Below, in pieces: positions 1 to 6,995 of a stretch of 64,000 bases of DNA. The notes under the pieces were generated by a model, which had not been told where the DNA came from, made no database searches, and saw only the letters and a program-made list of their open reading frames with translations. Positions within the stretch are counted from its first letter, which is position 1; each line of letters opens with the position of its first letter. Source of the stretch: Achromobacter aloeverae (GTDB taxonomy: Bacteria > Pseudomonadota > Gammaproteobacteria > Burkholderiales > Burkholderiaceae_B). A program made the translations under genes and the position numbers. The DNA lies in contig NZ_PYAL01000007.1 of assembly GCF_004121055.1 (NCBI RefSeq), forward strand, positions 1-64,000, written 5' to 3'.

Positions 1-341
1 ATTGCTCGATGGTCGCGCGATCCGCATCAAGCGCCCACACTTATCGGTTGTTTCGTTGTTAAAGAGCGGTACTGCCAACTGCCTTTCGCTGTTTGCCTGA
101 CTCGCTACGCCGTTTTCGTTGCGTCGCCGTGTCAGCAGCAGAGAAACGAGATTATGAAGCAGTTTTTTGAAGTTGTCAAATTCATTTCTGAACTTTTTTA
201 CTTCTTTCAAACGCTGCGTGCTTCTTCGAAGTCACCGCCTTGCATCTGAAACCTGCTTACTTCTCACCTCACCTTCGCTACCTGACTGGCGCTTGGGAAC
301 CGTTGCTGGTTCGTTGTCGCGCTTGCGTTTTAGCAGCGAAG
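1..341 (-). other. Transcribed leader of an rRNA operon (16S upstream region)
   Basis: This stretch lies between the boxA/boxC elements and a strong minus-strand promoter at 348-377. It has no convincing gene on either strand: the only long frame crossing it (167-640, +) is rich in Ser/Arg, has no ribosome-binding site and runs antisense into the Lrp-type gene. The lower-GC composition and the boxA position fit an rRNA leader. The mature 16S 5' end is outside the window, so the leader boundary on that side cannot be fixed. Confidence 0.7.
56..68 (-). promoter_or_regulatory. boxA antitermination element of an rRNA operon leader
   Basis: Read on the minus strand this is CGCTCTTTAACAA, one base away from the classical rRNA boxA (TGCTCTTTAACAA). 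It is followed by AAGTGTGGGCGC (boxC-like TGTGGG at 34-39), the usual order in front of 16S rRNA. NusB/NusE bind boxA RNA and protect rRNA transcription from Rho. The 16S gene itself must lie to the left of position 1 and is not in the window. Confidence 0.8.
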
Positions 342-347
342 AAAGAG

Positions 348-377
348 ACTATAGCACGATTTTTTTGGCGTGCGCAA
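348..377 (-). promoter_or_regulatory. Probable rRNA operon P1-type promoter
   Basis: On the minus strand there is TTGCGC (372-377), an 18-base AT-rich spacer, then TATAGT (348-353). Transcription would start near 341 and run left through boxA toward 16S. The -10 is one base from consensus. It stands between the Lrp-type gene, which is transcribed the same way and ends at 487, and the rRNA leader. A second upstream promoter, common in rRNA operons, was not identified. Confidence 0.6.
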
Positions 378-486
378 GTCGACAAAGGGAAAAGATAAAA
401 AGTCGCTGGGAATTCTCCCGACTCGCTCCCACAGCCATCTCCCACGCCCATTCCGTGCGTACCCAAGGCGTCTGCCTGACGCGAGG

Positions 487-972
487 CTATCGCCCCTCCA
501 GCACCAGTTCGGTGGTTTCCTTCAATTTCTGCAACGCGAAGCTGGATCGCATATCCACCACCGCCGGATGCTGCATCAACGTATCCATGGCAAAGCGGGA
601 AAAGTCGGCGAGATCACGGACCTGTACTCTCAATAGATAGTCCATGTCGCCGGTCATGGCGTAGCAGGCCACCACTTCGGGCCAGGCCTGGACGTCCCGG
701 GCGAAATCCGCCATGGGCGCGTGGCTGGAGCCGCTGTGTTTGTTCAGGCGGATGGTCACATACGCCACCAGGCCGAAACCCACCTTGTCCGGATCGACCA
801 AGGCGACGTAGCGGCGAATGTAGCCCTCTTCTTCCAGGCGCCGCACCCTGCGCAGGCACGGACTGGGAGACAGCGAAACACGGTCCGCCAGTTCCTGGTT
901 GGATAGGCGGCCATCCCGCTGCAACTCCGCCAGAATGCGGCGATCGGTTTTATCGAGTGCAATTTCCGGCAC
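487..972 (-). CDS. Lrp/AsnC-family transcriptional regulator
   Basis: The 161-residue protein has the standard length of the family. An N-terminal helix-turn-helix covers about residues 8-55 ([20 protein letters not shown] and a recognition helix around [11 protein letters not shown]). A RAM/AsnC_trans_reg ligand-binding domain covers about 70-150, including the [10 protein letters not shown] strand that is very typical of Lrp proteins. These proteins bind DNA as octamers or hexadecamers and sense amino acids. It is divergent from hppD with about 156 bases between the start codons, so control of aromatic amino acid breakdown is the likely job. That assignment is inferred from position only. 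Confidence 0.9.
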   Translation of the reverse strand: MPEIALDKTDRRILAELQRDGRLSNQELADRVSLSPSPCLRRVRRLEEEGYIRRYVALVDPDKVGFGLVAYVTIRLNKHSGSSHAPMADFARDVQAWPEVVACYAMTGDMDYLLRVQVRDLADFSRFAMDTLMQHPAVVDMRSSFALQKLKETTELVLEGR

Positions 973-1128
973 TTTCTGCCCCTAAATTTTTATATCCGGC
1001 AATTTTATTGCTCCTCAAGGCGTTTTGCTTGGTATTTTCGCAATCGCGTGCCCACCGAGTTTCCCTACAATTTTCCCTCTACGCCGGTGCCCGCACCGCC
1101 CGTCATCGACCACAAGGGGACACGCATC

Positions 1129-2250
1129 ATGACGACCGCCTTCCAGCCCTGGGACAATCCCATGGGGACCTCCGGGTTCGAATTCATCGAGTACGCCGCG
1201 CCCGATCCCGCCGCGCTGCGCCGCGTGTTCGAATCGCTGGGCTTCAAGCCCATCGCGCGACATCGCCACAAGGATGTCATCGTCTATCGCCAGGGCGGCA
1301 TCAACTTCCTCGTGAACGCGGAACCGGACTCCTTCGCGCAACGTTTCGCCCGGCTGCACGGCCCCTCCATCTGTGCCATCGCCTTTCGCGTCGACGATGC
1401 GGCCGCGGCCTATCGCCGCGCGCTGGAACTGGGCGCCTGGGGCTTCGATTCGCACAGCGGGCCCATGGAATTGAACATCCCGGCCATCAAGGGCATCGGC
1501 GATTCATTGATCTACCTGGTGGACCGCTGGCGCGGCAAGACCGGGCATGGCGGCATAGGCGACATCAGCATCTATGACGTCGACTTCGAACCCATCCATC
1601 CGGAAACGGCGAAAACCGACCTCAACCACGCCGGCGCCGGCCTCACCCTGGTGGACCATCTCACCCACAACGTGCACAAGGGGCGCATGGCGGAGTGGGC
1701 CGAGTTCTACGAACGCCTGTTCAACTTCCGCGAGGTGCGCTACTTCGACATCGAGGGCAAGGTGACGGGCGTGAAGTCCAAGGCCATGACCTCGCCTTGC
1801 GGCAATATCCGCATTCCCATCAACGAGGAAGGGACCGAGGAGAAGGGCCAGATCCAGGAATACCTGGACCGCTATCACGGCGAGGGGATACAGCACATCG
1901 CACTGGCGACGGAGGATATCCACGCCACGGTGGAAGCTTTGCGCGCCAACGGCCTGCGCTTCCTGGACACGCCGGCGACCTATTATGAGTTGCTGGACAA
2001 GCGCCTGCCGGGCCACGGCGAGGATACGCCGCGCCTGGAGCGCAACGGCATCCTGCTGGATGGGGCGCCCGGCGGCGGCTTGCTGCTGCAGATATTCACC
2101 GAGAACCAGATCGGTCCCATCTTCTTCGAGATCATCCAGCGCAAGGGCAACGATGGCTTCGGCGAGGGGAATTTCAAGGCGCTGTTCGAATCGATCGAAC
2201 TGGACCAGATGCGACGCGGCGTCCTCAAGCCCGCGGATACCGGCGCCTAA
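1129..2250 (+). CDS. hppD: 4-hydroxyphenylpyruvate dioxygenase
   Basis: Converts 4-hydroxyphenylpyruvate to homogentisate in tyrosine and phenylalanine breakdown. The 373-residue protein is built of two VOC half-domains. The three iron ligands are visible: His177 (in VDHLTHNV), His256 (in GIQHIALAT) and Glu334 (in FFEIIQRKG). The family C-terminal signature [12 protein letters not shown] follows. The ATG at 1129 is chosen because AAGGGGA lies 8 bases upstream; an in-frame start at 1048 would add 27 unconserved residues. No homogentisate dioxygenase or fumarylacetoacetase gene is adjacent. The divergent Lrp-type gene is the probable regulator. Confidence 0.95.
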   Translation: MTTAFQPWDNPMGTSGFEFIEYAAPDPAALRRVFESLGFKPIARHRHKDVIVYRQGGINFLVNAEPDSFAQRFARLHGPSICAIAFRVDDAAAAYRRALELGAWGFDSHSGPMELNIPAIKGIGDSLIYLVDRWRGKTGHGGIGDISIYDVDFEPIHPETAKTDLNHAGAGLTLVDHLTHNVHKGRMAEWAEFYERLFNFREVRYFDIEGKVTGVKSKAMTSPCGNIRIPINEEGTEEKGQIQEYLDRYHGEGIQHIALATEDIHATVEALRANGLRFLDTPATYYELLDKRLPGHGEDTPRLERNGILLDGAPGGGLLLQIFTENQIGPIFFEIIQRKGNDGFGEGNFKALFESIELDQMRRGVLKPADTGA

Positions 2251-2283
2251 GGCCAGTCACGGCCGGCGCGCAGGCCCTGCCAG

Positions 2284-2688
2284 CTATGGCTTGTTCGCGG
2301 CGGGCGACGATGCAGGCGACGTTGCAGGCGCCGATGCAGCCGCGGGCGCCAAGGTCAATATCCATTGCGCGATCTGCCGGGCCTCGTCCTGGCTGACCTG
2401 CGGCTGCGCGGCCATCGAAAGTTTTCCCCAGCGGTAGCGGCCGCCGTTGCGTATGGACTGCTCCAGGTACTCCAGCGCCTGCGGCTGGCTGCCGTAGCGC
2501 TGGGCCACCGCGCGAAATGGCGGTCCCACCCTGGGCGTATCGACCTGGTGGCACCCCAGGCAGACCTTGCTTCGCAGCAGTTCGGCAACCTGGGCCGGAA
2601 TCCCGGCCTGCGCCGAGGCGGGCTGGGCCACGGCCGCCAGCAGGCCACACCATGCCAGGCGCCAGGCGACATTCATCCTATAAAGCAT
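2284..2688 (-). CDS. Small periplasmic class I cytochrome c
   Basis: The 134-residue precursor has a signal peptide (about residues 1-28, ending near QPASAQA). A single haem-binding CLGCH motif lies close to the mature N-terminus and a downstream Met (KLSMAAQP) can serve as sixth ligand. This is the layout of cytochrome c551/c552 electron carriers. A Pro/Ala/Ser tail follows the domain. The start at 2688 is preferred because GGAAG is 6 bases upstream; 2676 is an alternative. It is convergent with hppD (33 bases between stops) and no oxidase genes are adjacent, so the partner is unknown. Confidence 0.88.
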   Translation of the reverse strand: MLYRMNVAWRLAWCGLLAAVAQPASAQAGIPAQVAELLRSKVCLGCHQVDTPRVGPPFRAVAQRYGSQPQALEYLEQSIRNGGRYRWGKLSMAAQPQVSQDEARQIAQWILTLAPAAASAPATSPASSPAANKP

Positions 2689-2814
2689 CGGACACTTCCA
2701 TGACAAGATTCATGGCGGTCGATCGTACCTGAATTGCCCGCGGCGATCAGCGGAACCCGACCCGGTTAATATCGGTCAACCTAGAATCGACCTCCCCGTT
2801 TATCGAACCTCGCC

Positions 2815-3624
2815 ATGCTGCGCTATCCCGAGTTCAATCCCATTGCCCTACAGATCGGCCCGCTGGCCGTGCACTGGTACGGCTTGATGTATTTATTCGG
2901 CTTCGGCCTGGTCTATCTGCTGGGCCGCTGGCGCCTTGCGCACGGCAAGGTCGCCGGCGGCTACACGCCGCGCGACCTGGAAGACCTGATTTTCTACAGC
3001 GTGGTCGGTGTCGTGGCCGGCGGCCGCCTGGGCTATGTCCTGTTCTACAAGCCGGGCTACTACTTTTCCCACCCGCTGGAAATCCTCTACCTGTGGCAAG
3101 GCGGCATGTCCTTCCACGGCGGCCTGATCGGCGTCATCCTGGTGATGCTGTTCTTCGCGCGCCGGCGCAAGCAGTCGCTGTTCATGGTCAGCGACTTCAT
3201 CGCGCCGCTGATTCCGCTGGCGCTGGCCATGGGACGATTGGGCAACTTCATCAACGGCGAGCTTTGGGGCCGCCCCACCGACGTGCCCTGGGCCATGGTG
3301 TTTCCGCAATCGGGCGACGGCGTGCCGCGTCATCCTTCGCAGCTGTATGAGCTGGGCCTGGAAGGCATCGCCCTGTTCATCATCATGTGGGTCTTCGCGC
3401 GCAAGCCGCGCCCCACCGGCCAGGTAAGCGCGGTTTTCCTGATCGGCTACGGCTGCTTCCGCTTCCTGGTGGAATTCACGCGCGAACCCGACAATTTCCT
3501 GGGCTTGCTGGCCGGCGGCTTGAGCATGGGCCAGTGGCTGTCCGTGCCCATGGTGCTCCTGGGCATCGGACTGTACGTCTTCACTGCAAGGCGATCGTCC
3601 CCGACACCTCAACCGAAACCGTAA
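2815..3624 (+). CDS. lgt: Prolipoprotein diacylglyceryl transferase
   Basis: Transfers diacylglycerol from phosphatidylglycerol to the lipobox Cys of prolipoproteins in the inner membrane, the first step of lipoprotein maturation. The 269-residue protein has seven predicted membrane helices. It carries His101 in MSFHGGLIG and the Lgt signature [14 protein letters not shown] at 140-153, containing Arg141, Asn144 and Glu149. These sit two residues earlier than the essential positions recalled for the E. coli enzyme. No strong Shine-Dalgarno precedes the ATG. The 3' end overlaps the convergent SIMPL-domain gene by 44 bases. Confidence 0.97.
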   Translation: MLRYPEFNPIALQIGPLAVHWYGLMYLFGFGLVYLLGRWRLAHGKVAGGYTPRDLEDLIFYSVVGVVAGGRLGYVLFYKPGYYFSHPLEILYLWQGGMSFHGGLIGVILVMLFFARRRKQSLFMVSDFIAPLIPLALAMGRLGNFINGELWGRPTDVPWAMVFPQSGDGVPRHPSQLYELGLEGIALFIIMWVFARKPRPTGQVSAVFLIGYGCFRFLVEFTREPDNFLGLLAGGLSMGQWLSVPMVLLGIGLYVFTARRSSPTPQPKP

Positions 3625-4357
3625 TGGTGTCCGGACGCAGCGGCACATCGGCGGCGGGCGCAGCGCCGCCGCCCTTGGCCATCGCCATCATGGCGCGCGG
3701 CATCGGCGTTACGTTGCCGCTGCCGCCCCCCAGGTCCAGCTTGATGATGCGGTAGCCGGAAAAGCCGAAGGCCGACGCCGCGGCCGAAGCGCGCTGGCGG
3801 AAGCTTTCCGCCGTCTCGGCCAGCAATTTGCGCTCGGCCGCGTCGTGCGCCTTGCGCGAAAGCCGGAAGGTGATATTCGCGATCGCGCTCTTGTCGGACA
3901 GCTTGGATGCCAGCGCCGACGCCGCATCGAATTGCGTGGATTCCAGCACGATGCTGCCCTGCCCCCGCCATCCCCCGATCTTGCCCTTGTCGGTATTGAC
4001 CGGCCAGACCCCGTAACCTTCGGTGCGCACCGTCACGTGCTCGACGCCGCCGGCGCGCTTGACGAGATCATCGAGCGCCGCGCTCAGCTTGCGACCCGCA
4101 CCGGGCTGGTCGGGCGCCTCGACTTCCGCGTTGAGCGTGATCAGCACGGTATCCGGCTGAACGTCCGTGGACGCGGAGGCCGTAAGCGCCATCTGCGGCG
4201 CGGTGGCACTGGGCGCCTGCACGGCGCCCGCCACCGGCGCCGCATCGTGCGTGGCTTGCGCCTGCGCCATGGGCGACGCGCTGGCCACGGCGGCCAGCGC
4301 GAGCGCGCTGCGACTCAGAAGACGTTCGAATGGGGACGAGATCGTAAGCTTGCGCAT
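3581..4357 (-). CDS. SIMPL-domain (DUF541) periplasmic protein
   Basis: The 258-residue protein has a signal peptide (about residues 1-34, ending near SPMAQAQA), an Ala/Pro-rich linker, then a SIMPL/DUF541 domain from about residue 55 to the end. Family members such as E. coli YggE are periplasmic and linked to oxidative-stress phenotypes, but no biochemical activity is established. The start at 4357 is set by GGGAG about 10 bases upstream; an ATG at 4366 is too close to that site. The reading frame stays open upstream to 4654, but that part overlaps the 6S terminator and the 6S RNA and is not coding. Confidence 0.85.
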   Translation of the reverse strand: MRKLTISSPFERLLSRSALALAAVASASPMAQAQATHDAAPVAGAVQAPSATAPQMALTASASTDVQPDTVLITLNAEVEAPDQPGAGRKLSAALDDLVKRAGGVEHVTVRTEGYGVWPVNTDKGKIGGWRGQGSIVLESTQFDAASALASKLSDKSAIANITFRLSRKAHDAAERKLLAETAESFRQRASAAASAFGFSGYRIIKLDLGGGSGNVTPMPRAMMAMAKGGGAAPAADVPLRPDTITVSVEVSGTIALQ

Positions 4358-4489
4358 AAGGAACATGCTCCCTGTAAAAAAACTTCCACGCGGCGCCGTT
4401 GCGCCACGGACTCCCCCGCGAAGAGGACGCTTACCCGCCTTGGGCTCGCCAAGGACAAAATGGAAGGACGCAAAAGAACGATGCGCCAG

Positions 4490-4526
4490 AAAGACCAAAG
4501 CGGACCTGCCACCCGGCAGGCCCGCT
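4490..4526 (-). terminator. Rho-independent terminator of 6S RNA
   Basis: On the minus strand a 12-base stem (4515-4526 with 4499-4510, one A-C mismatch) closes a four-base loop at 4511-4514 and is followed by a T-rich run (TTTGGTCTTTCTGG). It starts a few bases after the 3' end of the 6S RNA homology, where a terminator or processing structure is expected. Confidence 0.6.
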
Positions 4527-4532
4527 CGGAAA

Positions 4533-4720
4533 GATGCCCCGCATGTGCCGTCAGGACCGGCATCTCGAACCCTGAGGTTCAAGGTGGTCGCGATCGGAGG
4601 AACATTGGGTTCGTCTGACAGAGAGACGATCACGCTAGCTCCACATTCACACAACCGGTATGCCGTAAGACATAGGTTCAGAGAATGTATGGTCCAGTCA
4701 CGAACACAGCAGGGACAAAC
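4533..4720 (-). ncRNA. ssrS: 6S RNA (regulator of RNA polymerase holoenzyme)
   Basis: Read on the minus strand, this 188-base stretch matches the E. coli 6S RNA as recalled (184 nt) in order and spacing. The matches are a GCATACC...GAATGTGGAGC block (compare CATACCACAAGAATGTGGCGC), CACCTTGAACCTCAGGGTTC (compare CACCTTGAACCAAGGGTTC), and a terminal stem in which 4703-4716 pairs with 4536-4549 as five plus six base pairs around a small internal loop. 6S mimics an open promoter and sequesters the housekeeping sigma holoenzyme in stationary phase. Position directly downstream of zapA on the same strand is the conserved gene order. The exact ends are estimated from the closing stem. Confidence 0.87.
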
Positions 4721-4785
4721 TGAAACCAGCGGTTGGAAGGCTGGTTTGAAAACTTGTCGCGCTGAGTACAGCAGCTATTACCTAG

Positions 4786-4846
4786 AGCAACTACCTACAG
4801 CAACTACCTACAGCAACTACTACGGCAACAGCAAGGCAACTACTAC
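4786..4846. repeat. Short tandem repeat between zapA and 6S RNA
   Basis: The 13-base unit AGCAACTACCTAC occurs twice exactly (4786-4798, 4799-4811), then a shortened copy (4812-4823), and degenerate AGCAA/CTACTAC pieces continue to about 4851. The array begins at the zapA stop codon and ends about 65 bases upstream of the estimated 6S 5' end, so it lies in the zapA 3' UTR and upstream of the 6S promoter. Function is unknown. Confidence 0.75.
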
Positions 4847-5160
4847 AGCAATTTCTCCTGACCCGACAACGCGTCATCGAGCAAGGAGTTCATGTCCTCG
4901 ATTCTACGCTTGAAGTCGCCGACTGCCAAACCACCCAGCGGGCCATCGGGCGCCTTCATGGCGAGCAGCTCGCCGGCAATCTGCAACGCCGCCATCACCG
5001 CGATGCGCTCATTGCTTGAGACCTTGCCCGTCCCCTGAATACGCTGCATCAGTACATCGACGTGACGCACGGCGGCCAGCAGTTGCGGCTTTTCCTCGGT
5101 CGAGCAGGCCATGGAATATTCACGGCCCAGGATCGAAACCTCAAAGCGTTCCATGCTCAT
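4843..5160 (-). CDS. zapA: Cell division protein ZapA
   Basis: Promotes bundling of FtsZ filaments at the division site. The 105-residue product has normal length: an N-terminal globular region (MSMERFEVSILGREYSMACS) and a C-terminal coiled-coil helix (about residues 55-100) used for dimer and tetramer formation. The start at 5160 has GGAG 8 bases upstream. Its ATG overlaps the TGA of the upstream coiled-coil gene (ATGA), which implies translational coupling. 6S RNA follows downstream, the arrangement conserved in many beta- and gamma-proteobacteria. Confidence 0.93.
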   Translation of the reverse strand: MSMERFEVSILGREYSMACSTEEKPQLLAAVRHVDVLMQRIQGTGKVSSNERIAVMAALQIAGELLAMKAPDGPLGGLAVGDFKRRIEDMNSLLDDALSGQEKLL

Positions 5161-5603
5161 GCCTGTTCTCCCGCCGAAGCGCCGGGCAAGCGAGCGAGGA
5201 CGGCATCGATGCGCTCGCGCGCGGCGACCGCGGCCACGCGCAGGCGCTGCATGTCGGTATCGCGCGCGGCAAGGCGCGAGTGCCATTCGCTTTCGCGCGC
5301 GGCGGCCTGCGACTCCAGCGACTGCAACTGCTGCACATGCCGTTCGAGTTCGGCGCGCAGCGTCGCTTCGGCCTCTTCGGCCTGGGCCAGGCGACCACCG
5401 ATTTCGCTGTCGTGATTCTGCAATCGCTCCTGCAATTGCCGGACTTGCACGTCCGCGTCGTCGCAGCGGGTACGCAAGGTACGCACTTCCTGCTCCGCCT
5501 GATGCAGGCGTGCCCGCAAGGCATCGCGCTCAGCATGAAGCTGGCGCGTGCGTTGCACCAATTGCCCGATCCGGGCAGCGAGATTGTCGAGGTCTTGCAG
5601 CAT
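5157..5603 (-). CDS. Coiled-coil protein encoded directly upstream of zapA (ZapB-like role possible)
   Basis: The 148-residue protein is almost entirely heptad-patterned coiled coil from about residue 4 to 140, with Leu/Ile/Val spacing and abundant Glu, Gln and Arg. The start MLQDLDNLAARIGQLVQRTR resembles the short coiled-coil proteins commonly found before zapA. It ends by an ATGA overlap with zapA, so the two proteins are probably made together and may interact at the Z ring. That role is inferred from position and fold. The frame stays open upstream to 6167, but that part is Arg-rich and non-conserved in appearance. No clear Shine-Dalgarno is seen before 5603. Confidence 0.7.
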   Translation of the reverse strand: MLQDLDNLAARIGQLVQRTRQLHAERDALRARLHQAEQEVRTLRTRCDDADVQVRQLQERLQNHDSEIGGRLAQAEEAEATLRAELERHVQQLQSLESQAAARESEWHSRLAARDTDMQRLRVAAVAARERIDAVLARLPGASAGEQA

Positions 5604-6518
5604 GGGCGCTATCGTAAACCATCTGGCGGCGCGAAACACGGGGTAATGCACCGTGTGATACCTGGCAATATTCAGTAGGAAGCGACGCGAGCTTCGGGAG
5701 GTGGCCAGGCAGGCGGCGCACTGCGGTGGGCGTCCATCGACGCGGTTGGCGCGCCGCTTTCCGCCAGTGCCCGGTTGGTCCCTGGTGTTCTCATATATAG
5801 GGAGACGGAGGGCCCGCTCCACGCCGTGACGCGGGCGCCTTGGACGCTGCGACGGGACACTGCGACGGCCGCGGCGACCAGGACGCCGCGACCCGGCAGT
5901 TCCTCTCCGGACGCCGCGGTCCGGATACTGCGTCCAGACGCCGCCCCGAGATACGCGGCGCGCATCCAGCGGCTGTCCCCGGCCTGCCAGCGACACCCCG
6001 AGCGGCTCATTCCCCCGCTGCGTCCGCGTGCGCATCCATCTATTCCCGCTTTCTATTGGCGGGCCCCCGGCGCCTGGCACGACAGAAGTGCCGGGCGCCC
6101 TGGAGCGGGCGAGCCCCGTTGGAGGCCTGTCAATAACTCCCGGATTTGAAAGCTTGAGTTCGGGCACTCAGGGCTGAATCTGGTGACAGATATTCGACAG
6201 TTTGCCCGACCCGAGGCCTGCGGGTTCGCCGCACTATGTATTTTTCATGGGACAAACTTTCTGGGATACTTTCCGTCTACTTTCTTTTTACTTTCAACTA
6301 GCTTTCATTGAGCTGCCATTTTGGCGTAATCCTTACAACTTCCTGCCCGTTGGGCCATAAATCTAGGGAAAACCATAGTCTTTCAGCCAAATTACAGGGT
6401 TTCAGTTTGGCGGCCTAGCCTTTACCATTCGCCCATCTTCGGGCTTTGAATTTACTTTCACTTTGCACACACTCACCTGAACATGTTTATCACATGCTGT
6501 AACTAGGAGCAGACAATC
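5604..6518. other. Long intergenic region between the zapA operon and tctB
   Basis: About 915 bases without a supportable gene. The left two-thirds are very GC-rich with degenerate GGACGC(C/T)GCG repeats (about 5840-5960) and a strong inverted repeat at 6069-6099. From about 6180 the composition turns AT-rich, with several ACTTTC motifs (6268-6295, 6452-6464). A weak promoter for tctB may be TTGCAC at 6463-6468 with TTTATC at 6486-6491. No tRNA was recognised. Confidence 0.6.
6069..6099. repeat. Perfect 12-bp stem inverted repeat
   Basis: GGCGCCTGGCAC (6069-6080) and GTGCCGGGCGCC (6088-6099) pair along all 12 positions (one G-U as RNA) around a 7-base loop. No T-run follows on either strand, so it is not a classic intrinsic terminator. 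It may be a Rho-assisted end, a protein site or part of an unrecognised RNA. Confidence 0.6.
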
Positions 6519-6983
6519 ATGCAGCTACGCAACAGGCAGGACTTCTGGTCCGGGGCGATGTTCATCGTCCTCGGACTGGGGTTCGCGTTTAAAGGCGCCA
6601 GCTACCAGATGGGCACCGCTGCCCGGATGGGGCCTGGCTATTTCCCCTTCTGGCTGGGCATCGTCCTCGCCCTCCTCGGCGCCATCGTCCTGATCGGCTC
6701 CCTGATGCCCAAGGCCACCGAAACCCATGTCGACCGCTTCGACTGGCGCGTCGTGTTCCTGGTGATCGCCTCCGTGGTCATGTACGGCCTCGTACTGAAG
6801 TTCCTCGGCGTCTATATCTCCGTGTTCCTCCTGGTGGTGGTCAGCAGCCTGGCCAGCCACGAGTTCAACTGGAAGGTCGCCGTCGCCAACGGCATTTTTC
6901 TCGTGGTGTTCTCCTACCTGGCGTTCATCAAGGGCCTGGGCCTCATCTTCCCGCTGTGGCCGTCTTTCCTGGGTTCGAATTAA
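6519..6983 (+). CDS. tctB: TctB-family small membrane subunit of a tripartite tricarboxylate transporter
   Basis: The 154-residue protein has four predicted membrane helices and the family pattern MGPGYFPFWLGIVLALLGAI near residues 37-56. TctB works with the large TctA channel and a periplasmic TctC receptor to import carboxylates with protons or sodium. AGGAG lies 9 bases before the ATG. It is 12 bases upstream of tctA and clearly in an operon with it. No tctC receptor gene is present here; in Bordetella-type genomes these receptors are often encoded elsewhere. Confidence 0.9.
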   Translation: MQLRNRQDFWSGAMFIVLGLGFAFKGASYQMGTAARMGPGYFPFWLGIVLALLGAIVLIGSLMPKATETHVDRFDWRVVFLVIASVVMYGLVLKFLGVYISVFLLVVVSSLASHEFNWKVAVANGIFLVVFSYLAFIKGLGLIFPLWPSFLGSN

Positions 6984-6995
6984 GGAGCGCCAGAC

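Noticed and set aside
167-640. 157-codon open frame on the plus strand at the left edge
   Set aside because: It crosses the rRNA promoter and the Lrp-type gene antisense, has no Shine-Dalgarno and no recognisable domain.
4358-4654. N-terminal extension of the SIMPL gene
   Set aside because: It overlaps the 6S RNA and its terminator, and lacks signal-peptide character; the start at 4357 has a ribosome-binding site and a signal peptide.
5604-6167. N-terminal extension of the coiled-coil gene and plus-strand frames over the same region
   Set aside because: The predicted protein is Arg/Gly/Pro-rich noise, and the coiled-coil domain has its own start at 5603.
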